Shown here: one piece after another, positions 13,301 through 25,300 of the stretch
Numbering within the stretch: position 1 is the first letter of the stretch
Layout of the letters: each line of letters starts with the position of its first letter
From: Motacilla alba alba
Taxonomy: Eukaryota; Chordata; Aves; Passeriformes; Motacillidae
Reading direction: 5' to 3'
NCBI RefSeq assembly: GCF_015832195.1
Contig: NC_052017.1
Span: 108,350,929 to 108,414,928 of the forward strand
DNA length: 64,000 bases
Translations under genes and position numbers: made by a program
The notes under the pieces: model-generated
Databases searched by the model: none
What the model was told of the DNA's origin: nothing
What the model saw: only the letters and a program-made list of their open reading frames with translations

Positions 13301-16300
13301 GTGTTGATTCCATCACATTAGCAAACAATACTACCAACAGCCACAGAGATTAAAAATACAGCTTAATCTTTCAAGGAATAGTATTTCAATGTCCTACAAT
13401 AATGTCTTAATTTTTAAATTAATGAATGGGGGGGTTGTCCTGGCTTTCAAAGAACTCCTTATTAAAACAAGGAATACTGACAGCTAAAAGAGAGGCTCTG
13501 AACATGCCAGGTGCTGTGCATGGCATGTAATTCTCAAACCCTTGGCCAGCATGACTAACTGCATGTGTTAACAAGAGTTTACATGAGTGTAGAAGTTACT
13601 CAGCTGCTACAATCCTGAAGTTGCCTCAACACCTTCTGGCCACCAAACAGAAGCAAAACAAAACAAAAAAGCTACAACCTTGGCCTGACAACAGGTAGGA
13701 AACCCCAGAAGAAAGATTCTTACCAGGATTCAAGACAACAGATAACATTCAGATTTCCTTACACAAAAATCACACAAAAACTTCTCAAAATTTTAACCCA
13801 ATTCACCTAAAGTAACACACTGTGGTTCCAATTGTTTCATTCCATTTGTAGTTTTCCATTCAGATACTGGGATTTTTAGGGTGTCTCTACTAAGCATTTC
13901 AAGGAATCTGTACAATTCATGAATTCATGTATGAAGTTACCTACTCAAGAAACCTCCTCCTTTTGGAATCAAAATAAAGGCAATTTGATCTGTTCCTCCA
14001 AGAGCAATTATTTACCTTCAAACAAACAATTTCAAAATTCAAGGTTTTCCTGAAAGTAAAACCATGTGTATATTTGCCTTTCAAACAGGACAAAAAATTC
14101 TTAACTAACAAAAAATTTCTTTCTTCAAACTTTAAGATATTTTAAATTGGTATCACCTTTTTCCCCAAATAAGTTTTTTTCTCCTATAGGTACAGCTCTT
14201 CTCTTCAATATCTTCCTACTCCAACACTAAATAAACTCCAACACTAAAATAAAGTGGTTTTTTTAATATAAATCCATTAGTAAATACTGATTTCAGAGCT
14301 AATCCCTGGAAGACTCTGTGCTTTATTCTTCTTTTTAGTGTGATACCAAAAGCTAAAGTCACTTGAATTTTTAGCTCTGCAGAAGGTTTATAGAGCTTTC
14401 AGCAGGTTTGTAGAAGGATAATTCACATAAACCAGGTGCGGTAGGTTGATGTGGCTAACAGCTAAGTCCCCACCAAGTTGCTTGCTCACTCCCCTGAAGT
14501 GAGATGGAGGAAACAATAAGAAGGGCAAAAGTCTTAGGAACCTGATATAGTAAAGAACTGAAAGTAAGAATTTTCAAACAAGTCCACAACAAAAGCAAGA
14601 GGCCACGTAAATATTCTCACTTTTTGTGGGAAATGTTATTGCAGTCCAGATAATGTAGACATAAGCCTTGGAAAAACAAGATTTTCTGCAAAAGCACATA
14701 CATCCTCCCTTTAGTGAAGTACTTACCCCTTCTAACACAGAGGAGAAAATTTGAACAAACACACAAGACCTTTGTGAAAGTTAGAAAAGGCATTTGCCTC
14801 AAAAATAGACATCATGAAAAGACATAATTGAAAAAACCCAACCAGGTAAAAAGCCTGCTGCCACCTTGGTTTAAGTACGCAAGAGCTGCTCTTGCTGCCA
14901 GGAGGATCTATGTTTTTATCAAGTAATTCTTGTAGTCTACCTCCTCTTTGTTGCTGAGCAGCTTGTCAACTCACTATCCAACTCTACACAATTATATCAG
15001 GAATTAATTAGGAATGAAACTTTATCCTTTCTGGGCAGTCTTTTTCCCACTACCTGACTCTCCAGCACAATCACAGCTACAAGGAGTTCAGATCTCAGTT
15101 TATTCCACTATCATTCAGCAGCTGCTTAGGTAGCAGCAGATGCTTGAGCAGCCAATTAATTATGTCAGAAGTTAAAACATCAGGCAAGAATCAAAGATAT
15201 TAATTTAGTCCTAAAAATAAATCTCATCTACTGGCACAGGTTTGTTGGCAAAGACTTGTGACAAAGAGTGCAGTTCACATGTCACATCAACCAGCAGCAA
15301 CAGCAGCAACATATTCAACCCACACAGGCCAAAACAGCAACAGAGAAACACAGCTTTTCTTCCAGTGGGGTGGGGGATGACGGACAGCAGAAGGCAGCCA
15401 GATAAAACTCCAGAGGGTTCCTGGTGTGCCCTGATGGCACCTTCCTGCCAGAAGTGCCAGAGTCAGTGAGGGGAAGTGAACTCCAAAGGAGGAAGAGTTC
15501 ACTGGGGATATGAAGATCAAAAGCAGCCTTGGCTGCAGAGATCATGAGGTGGTGGAGTTCAGGATCCATGGGGCAGGAAGAAGGAAAAGAAAGCTCACAA
15601 TCCTGGACTTCAAGAGAGCAGACTTTGGCCTCTTCAAATATCTGTGTGTGGAGTCCATGGGATAAAGCCCTCAAGTGAATATAGGGCAAGAATGCTGGGT
15701 AATATTCAGGGATAATATCCTTCAAGCTTACGAGAGATCCATGTTGACAACTATTAAAACAGGTAAAATGCCAGGAGGCCTGCATGGATGAACAAGGGCC
15801 TCCCATGACAAAAACCAAACACAAAAATAATACACTGGAAGGAAGCCATTACAGGGAATGCAGGAGGGATACAGAAAAAATACTTGAGGATCCAGGGATG
15901 CAGTTAGGAAAGATAAAACCCAAATGGAACTGAGTCTGGCCGGGGATGTCAAAGACAACAAGAAGCATTTCCATAAGTGCAAAGGTGATAAGAAGAACAC
16001 TCAGGATAATGTGAACCCACTGCTCAATGAGAAAGACACATGGATAAGTTTGCAATACTGAATGTCACCTTTTCTCAGTTTTTATTAACAAGACCAGTTT
16101 TCAGAAAGTCCAACTTCCTGAGACCAGTCTGGAGCAAGGAAGTTGTACTCTTGTCCTTGGTGGAAGACTTAAGCAAACAGGACTTAGGTTAAGTCCGTGG
16201 GCCCTTATGGGATGTACCAAGTGCTCAGGGAGATGGCAAATGTCATTGCACAGCCACTCCTGACCATCTTGATTGATCATGATGAGTGGAAGAAGTCCTG

Positions 16301-19300
16301 TCCTGGGACTAGAGGAAAGCGAATGTCACTTCTATCTTCAAGAAGGAAGACCCAGAGAAGTACAGGCTGATCAGCCTCAGCTTGATCCCAGGGAAGGTGA
16401 TGGAGCAGCTGATCTTGGAAACCATTCTTCAGGTACATAAATGACAAGAAAATCATCAGAAACAGTCAACCAACCAGGTAACTTTCTCTGATGAAAGATA
16501 GATAAGGAAAGAGCAGGAGGCATTGTCTACCAGGACTTCAGTAAGACCTTCCACACTGTATCCCATAAGACTCTCATTGACAAACTGTTGATGTACAGGC
16601 TGGCTAAGCAAATGGTGAGCTGGATCAAAAGCTGATTGACCAAGCCCAAAGGGTGAGGTCAGTGACCAGTGATGTTGCCCAGGGGTCAATACCAGATTCA
16701 TTCCTGTCTAACACCTTCATTAATTATCTGGATGACAGGCAGAACAAAACCTCAGAAAGTTTATTGACACAAAAATGGGGTAAGTAGCTGATATGCCAAA
16801 GGGCCATGCTGCCATCCAGACGTACCTCAGCAGGCTGGAGAAATGTGCTGACACAAACTTCATGCAATCCACAAGGAACAGTGCAGATTTCTGCATCTGG
16901 GGAGGAACAACCCCAGACACTAAAATATGCTTAGGGGCATCCAACTGGAAAGCAGCTTGACAGAAGAGGCTTTGGAGGTCCTGGTGGACATCAAGTGGAA
17001 CATGAGCCAGCAATGTGCTGCAAAGAAGGCCAACAGCATCCTGGGATGCATTAGGAAGAATGCTGCCAGCAGGTCAAGGTGATCCTTCACAGCCTTCACT
17101 CAGCACTGTTCAAGCCACACCTAGTCTAGTGTCCAGCTCGGAGCGCCACAGTGGAATAGAGAAGAACATGGACGTCCTGGAGACCATCCAACACTAGGCC
17201 ATGAAGAAGACAAAGGGACTGAAGCATCGCTTCTATCAGGAACAGCTGAGAGAGCAGGGATTGAGCCCAAAACAGAAAGCTCAGGGGGTCACATTAATGT
17301 GTACAAAGGGCAGGTGTATATGTTCACAATGTCTATGAAGGGAAGGTGCAAAAAGGGACAGAGCCAGCCACTTCTCAGTGGTGCTCAGGGACAGAACCAG
17401 AGGCAGTGGGCACAAACTGAAACATAGGATGTTCCACCTGAACACCAGGAAACTCTTCTATACTGTGAGGGGGATGGAGCATTGGCACAAGTTGCTCACA
17501 GTGGTTGTGGAGAATATCCTCAGAAATATTCTAAAGCCTTCTGGAAGGGCCTGAGCAACTGGTTCCAGGTGGTACTTCTTCAATAGGGAGTTTGAACTAG
17601 ATAATCTCCAGAGATCCCTTCCAACCTCAACTAATCTGTGATTTTTCGTCTACTTTTATCTTTCTGCATTTGTACATTGCTGTCACAGTGCCAGGCAAAG
17701 CACAAAACAGGAAGGCAAAATTTCACACATAACCAAAGAAAACATCTAACAATGTAACCACCTAGAAGCAATTTTATTCATATTCTTCTTATTTCACTGT
17801 ACATGGTTCATAATAAGTAAGAAAGAGAATTTCTGGCTCAAGAAACATAGAATCCAGGCTGTCACACAGTTTACAGGTTAATCAGCTGGAAAGTGCAGTG
17901 AGGAATATAAAACAACACACACATAGTACACCTTGGAACCAATACTATACTCAGTGTTCCATCTCAAGCAACTGCAAGTGTAAGCTCAGAGCTCATAACT
18001 AATTCAGATGAAGTTTTCCTATCAATTGATTCAGATCTGCATCAGCAATCATGAACACACAGCCACATGTCAGTAATCAAAAGTCCTGGTTTTAGGGCAT
18101 TATTTAAAACTCATTCTGATAACACATTAGGGCATTGAAGGGATCATCCTGTATTTCAGAGGACATATTAAAAGTATCAGATGAATCATTTTTTGTCTAG
18201 AATTTTTATAGCTCACTAGTTATTAATAGTTTTGTGTGCTAGACTCTTGGGGGGGCAATGCATTAATTCTAAAAGTATAAAAAAATCTGTAAAAATGGCT
18301 CAATGTTTTATATCAGATAGCTTTTTGTTATTTAACTATTCACTTGAAGACTATTTACCCCTTTTTTTAAAGAAAATTATACCATTCACAGATCACTCTC
18401 CATTAGGGAACCAAGCTCCTTCCAAGCAGTACACCAAAAATCAAAGCATTTCTCACAATACTGCATTAGTTTATCATCCCACAATTTCACAGGAAAAGCA
18501 CAAGACTCATTTTTATATAGAAACTTAGTAAGTTATCATGCTGTACTCGTACACCAAAGCAAAGCCAAAAAAATATGCCATGCACTTAGAAGCAATTGAT
18601 GTAGTAAAATATACAACAGGACAAGTGAGTTTGAAACTGGGTCAATGACTGACATTCTGAACAAGACTAGGAAGTCAGAAATGCAATGACTTTAAAAACA
18701 TAGAAAAGTATTAATTATTACCAAAAATTATTTTTAAATTCCAAACAAAAATGAACAAACTTGGAGGCCACAAATTTGATTTTCAAATGCAGCTTTTATT
18801 CTGCCCAAACAAAACCAGAAAACCAAGGCCAAACAAACCAAACAACATGGAAAAAAGCATTATGTCAAGAATATTTTCAAAGCAAAGAAGTTAACATGAA
18901 GTTAACATGAACTTCTTAGCAAGAAGTTAACATGCCTAGACCTTTACAAAAAAGACAAAAGAAGATGATCTATCATCAGAGCAGTTATAGCAACATTATA
19001 CACTGATCTTTCTGGGAAAAAAAATTACTGAAAAACTCAGATAGGAAATATTTCATAGAGAATCCATGGATTCTGCAAGATCCCCATGCAGTAAACACAG
19101 CTTTACAGAGAATAGGTCTTGACAAATGACCATTGACCCTGAAGTTACTCATCTGCTAGTCAACACCAGTTTTCATGGGACTTCCGAAAAGCACATTCAA
19201 CATATTACATAAAAATTGGTATGGATTCAAATAGGTTAACAGAAAGGTCTCCACTAGTAATTGTAAATGGGAAATCATCTCATGGGGGCATTTCTAGAAC

Positions 19301-22300
19301 AAGTCCCACATGGATCTCTTCTTATCTCAAGGTTATGTGATATTGTTCTCAGCAATTCTAGAGTTAGAAATACATTATTGGCAGGCTTCATGCATGGCAA
19401 ATTAACACAGAAGTGTTAAAGATTAAATGTTATCATTAATCTAAATAAACAGTAAATAGATTGCTGAGATTGTTTCTGAAATATCACAGTTACAATTCTA
19501 GGAGCTAGAATATTTTCTGCAGGATAATGACTTTAGTCTGTGAAACTGATTCATTAAACAATTTAGCTGTGAAGGACAATACCCCAAGTGAGGTAAGACT
19601 GCTGTAAACTGGTTCCTATTCAAAAACGGAAATCTACAACAAACGTCAATAAATACTATTGCAAGTGTCCGACTTCCTTAGCACTGTATTTATTTTTACA
19701 CATTTGTTGTTAATCAGAAGTTATTTTTAAAACAGATACAACAGCACAAAAAAAAAGAAAAAAAACTTTATGCCTTGAAATACATTCTTTACTTGATTTG
19801 TTTTTCAATATTCAATAGCAGTTTTGCACTATTTGTAAAATAATAATAAATCCAATCTAATTTCACAGGGATAGTGAGACTGTGTTTGAGTCTGTATACC
19901 TCCTTATAAGAAAAATATCTTAGAAAGACATAAATCACCTCAATCTGTTGAAAATAACAAAAGCTACCAGTGTTTCTGGCAGCTAACAGTGATCATTCAA
20001 ATGGTGCAGATGGACAAATCTGTATCAGCTGCAACAGAGAAGCTCCAAATCGTTTTTTTTAATACTTCAGACAACCTCTGTATACTCCCTGCAACAATGA
20101 ATATGTCAAATGGATGAGTCCTCTGACTGCAAGTCTGAGGAACTGGATAAATATCAGTTCACTCTTTATTGGGAGACAGCAAATAAGGGGATCTCAATTT
20201 ACAGAGAAAAAATTGAATCAAAATTTCTTTCTCTAGCAGTAGTTTTAAGCATTATAAAGGATACAATGTTCAATAAAATGTCTAACATATTTGATGCTAT
20301 TCTATCCTCTCAGGCTATTAGTTGATTATACAGTAACCTGTAGAATAATTCAGTAAATGCACAATGAACTGAAGGCAAAGAAGGACAAGCACAAACCCAA
20401 GAAAGTGAAGACCATTGGCAATACCTTGCAAAAAAGCATCTTTTGTATTTGAAAGTCCTGAAACCAATCTCTGCACTGCGATCATAAGAATCTAGCACTG
20501 AATCCCACACAAAGCATAATTATTTCATGCTGCTCCCCATAATACGATTGCATAATTTGAATACAAAAGATTACCTAAGAGAAAGAGCCATATAAAAGCA
20601 AGTAAAAATAGTCACTTGTAGAAACAGTCTTATTAATCAAAAGCCAGTAGATAAGCTATCTTCCACCACAGACAGATGTGGAAATGGTTAAAGCTTTGGC
20701 CCTGTCAGTAAGGCATCACAGTTCAGATAAATGTCCCCAGGGTATACAATCTCTCCTTCTCAACCCATGAGAAGAATGAATTCAAGTAACTGGCTGGCTT
20801 AAGTGAAAACTCATTTCACATGAGGTCTCATAATTACTTTGTCCTTGTGAAGTTAGCTGCACACCATAAGTACCTGGGCTTTTTCCGTTTTCTGATTAAG
20901 AACAACATCACAAAATGAATACTGATTGAAATCTTATGCAGGCAAGTTCCCTGACTAATAAATAGTAATACCTAAGGGCTTTAGGAAAACTATCAGATAA
21001 AAATGCAGAACAACTGATTCAGAAATAAATATGCATGTTTAGTCAAAGTTAATCTGTTGGTAAAAGTGAAAGACAGTCATGAGTGACAGGACTACAATAA
21101 TTTATTCAGCATCAAGTGCTAGGAATGACTGTGCTTGGCCAGCATAATGGAAAAGTCTTTGCACCTCCCAGACCAAGGCAGAAAATGTGCCCATGATACT
21201 GCCCAAGTTCAGTGGGTTCAAGGAGCTCAAGTGCTTAGTCAGAATGCTGAGGAACATTTGATCACTGGAAATCAGAGATCAAGCAGAGTGTTTAAACCTC
21301 CATTTCCCCTTTGCACAAGAGAAAAAAGTCCCTATTAGTCAGAAGGTAAACTACAATTTCACAGGTAAAGGATTTGATGATAATTTGTGGAACTGACATG
21401 AAAAACTGCAATGCAAGCAAGAAGAAGACCTCTGCAGTTAATGAAAGTACTCCTGCTCCAAATGAAGCCTTTAATAACAGGTGAACTTTAATAACGGAAT
21501 ATAGCTGAAAATAGCTCCCAAACAACAACCAGTTCTGTAGTACAGGCATTTCCCTGCAGAAATTATGAAACAATGGGACAGACAAGTTTCATTTACTCAA
21601 GAAACTTGTAAGACACCCATGGGAATAATTCCCTAGAAAGAAATAAAAGAAGGCAATAACAGGGAAAGAAAAATACAAACATGAACATCTACCACACTCT
21701 GCAAAACTCATCAGCCTTTTATCAGATACTTCCACACAGCATGAGAAATGAGCAAGTTGTATTAGTCCTATTTCACTGCAGCCCTTGAGCTGCAGTAAAC
21801 CTATACACAGGCTCTATTACAAAACCATCAGACAAGGTATTACCAGCCACCTATCACTGTGGCAAGCACAATCAACAGTATCCTGCCCTGTACTGGCAAC
21901 AGTATAACCAGCACATCCATACGAGCAACAGTTGTCTCTTCAACAGCTCGTAAAATCGTCTTCGGGGTACCATGTCCAGTTTGGGCATCCCAGTAAGAAC
22001 CAAACATTAATACCAGCACAAGCCCAGAGGAAACCTTCCAAAATTGAGCATATTATGTGCAAGCAGAAACTAAAATAAAATGAGTTTGTTGTTTTTTCAG
22101 TCTGAAATAAAAATGGCTAAGAGGAGGGTGCTTTTTTTTTTTTTTTTTGCTGTCTTCAGCGATACAGTATTCTTGTAAAAGAGAAGACTAAATTGAACCC
22201 TTGAAAGTAGTCAGTCAAAAGACACAAGGCAATGAACATAAGGTGGGATATTACGATTACATATTACAATTTCTTCACAGTTGTCTGACACTGAAACAGG

Positions 22301-25300
22301 TTTCCCAGAGAGACAGCAAAATCTTCATCCCTGGATTTATTCAAAAACTCAAGTGGACACGACCCTGAGCAATTTGATCCAGTAGGATCTGCTTTCAGCA
22401 GGAGGTTGGATCAGGTGACTTCCAGGTGCCCCTGCCAATCTAAATTATTCTGTAATCAAACAGCAAGTCTTTAGAAATGCCACAACTGCCACAGATGCCA
22501 GGAACAAAGAATACCAGCACAAAGGCTGTACCCATATTTATGGGCTCAGCACCTGAAAGCCATGATAAGCATTTATCTTGCTGATAGCATTTTCGGCACT
22601 CTTCTCCATTTCTGCACAAGTTCAAAAAGGAGTGATATCATTCCTCCTATTAGGAAAACCAGACTAGTAGCAGAACAGGAAATGGATTTATATAAAATTG
22701 TGAGCTAAAACTAATAGAGATGATTCCAAGTTTCATGCAGGCTGCACAGCTGCCTTTTGGTTAGGACTGACAAAAAAAGTAGCAAGATTTTAATAAAAGA
22801 AGCCATAAGACCATAAGAGAGAAAACATTAGCTGTTTTTTCCTCTTCAAACTCATTTCACCCTTCAGGATTCTTAGTTACTGATGTCAAAGCAGACTGCA
22901 TCTTCTTTGATCACCGCACTGTTTCATAACCAGTTCTCTCTTGAACTGCATAGGTCATTATGTCCAAGGTAGACAAGCTAGAATCACAGTATAAACTGAG
23001 TTGGAAAGGACCCATCAGGATCATGAAGCGCAACTACTGACCCTGCACAGGACCATCCAAGAACGTCACCATGTGCCTGAGAACATTGTCCAAACACTTC
23101 TTGAACTCTGTCAGGCCTGATGCTGTGACCTCTTCCCTGGAGAGCCTTTTGCAGTACGCAAGCACTCTCTGGCTGAAAAGCTAGACTGCAATCGACTACA
23201 ATATGGAGAGCTCTAAGATATTCTTCCTCTCAATCTGGCAAAGGTTCTCTGCTTCAACAAGACAGAAAGGAATAACCCAGGGATGAATAAGAGATCATTT
23301 TCTGAGATTTGTCCAATGTAATTTCAATTATAACGCTGAGAGCAAATGGAAAAAACAGGAAAAATAGAAAAAAAATTGTCTCTTGCAATACTCAGATTGG
23401 TTTGGCAGTGAAATTAGACCAGCAAATGCTCTCCCTTGGTCACCATTGCCTTGTTAATTTGTCTTATTCTTCTAATCTTTGGATCCTTTCCACGATGTAA
23501 ACTCAAACGTACATATGGGTTCTGGATAGCTATCAGGACCAGACATAGATTATTTGAGGCCCTTTTATTACTACTTTTATCTATAACACTGAAGAAATCC
23601 TCATGTTGGTGCCAAATATTCCTGCTCTCAGCTAGCTTCTTCAGCCTTTAACTAATACATTAATATTTGCAACTTTCAATGAAGTTGCAGAATCACAGGC
23701 TATTAATTCAAGATCAGAAATTTCAGTTTCTGCTTTTACCAGAGGAGCACAAAATGAACTGCCGTCACAAAAGTGGTCATTCTGGAAAAGCAGCACCTCT
23801 TATCTGCTTTCATTGAATACTTGAGACTATCTCACAGAAGTGTCATTTAACATTTAAATGAAATTTTTTAATTTTAAACATTTTAAATGTTTTTGACCTT
23901 AACTTGCCATCCTGTCCATTAAGGTTTTCCTCTGAAACATCCACTGAATTAAACAGGAAAAATTTAAATTAGAAAACTAGTTGTCTTCTCTAATTAATAG
24001 TTAGAAATCAATCTGGTCTTGTGTTTCAGATCCTCTGACTATCAAAAGACTACCAGGGGGCTGAGGTAGGCTTGTAATCACCTCTACCTCATCCAATCAT
24101 CTGTGCTTACAAAAAAGGGAAAAGCAGGCACATGAACAATCCCAACATAGTGTATGAATTCTTCTCAGCAATTTAAACGATATATTTTTATATTAATTGC
24201 AGTACTAGATTTCTTCAAAACACAGAACCATTTCTGAAAACATGAAAATGTGGTTTTCCTCCCCTTGTATTCCGAAGTACATGGAATAATAAATCTTCTG
24301 TTTCCCAAAGAACTAACATTCTAAGAGGTCTCTCCAAAAAACAAACAGAACAGTGATATTATTACAATATCTGCAATTATAGTGCAAATGAAAACTTTAA
24401 AAATTAGACAAATAATTAAATACCTTAATATAAGTAATTACAATTTCTTTCCTCTAAACAAATTGTCAATACTTCAAGTTGACCTAAACTCCATTTGTTA
24501 CAAAATTTGCAGTTTCATCAAAAAAAAAAAATGCAGTAACTCTTATTTTCTAAACAGTTTGAAGGACAGAGGGAATGTGATAGTGATCTCTTTGAGAATT
24601 CTTCCAGTGCTAAGGGCTTACATGTGCAGAGGTCTTTTCCCTTTGATAAGCCATTAATTGCTTTCTTAGGGGGATTCCCACTCCATTAGCCCATAAGAAT
24701 TCAAAATTTCAATTGACTTTGACATCTCACAAAACCATTCTGCTGCACCACTCATGTATTTTTCCTCTCCCACCTTCCAGTACACTGCTGCTCCATAAAA
24801 CATTTGGGAGTCCAACTTCTCCCTCTCTTTTCACAAAGAGAAAGCCAGCCACACTCCCACAAGAGAAGCCAGCCACAGAGCAGCTCCAGTTCCCTACAAC
24901 ACAATTAGTATTTTCTTCCTCTCTGACACTGTGCCTTGTAGCATGTTGAGGAAGAAAATGTTCTGGTGAACTAAAATATCTTCAGTAAAACACATCTGTA
25001 CACATAAATTACAACAGATCCCGACCATTTATGACTTAGATGCAGAATATATTTCATTAAAAGCTGCTAACAGGTAAGGTGGCTGAGCTTCAACAACCAA
25101 CCTTCAGCCTTCCTCCTCTCCACAATCACACACAATCAGCCTTGACTTGGATGCACCTATTTCATTACACACAGTAAAAAGGTGCAAGTACAGTGAAATA
25201 TTCTATTCTATCAGAACCCGGCATGAGCACACAGCATAAGATTATTAGATGAATCATCTGCCTGTAAACTTGGGGATTCCTAAATTCTTTGAGAATCTTC

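Noticed and set aside
13425..13740. Possible LTR start near the G-run at about 13427
   Set aside because: Only a dozen bases look LTR-like, and the following sequence does not continue the match.
15315..15824. 169-codon minus-strand ORF
   Set aside because: It is antisense to the CR1 LINE reading on the plus strand and has no family resemblance of its own.
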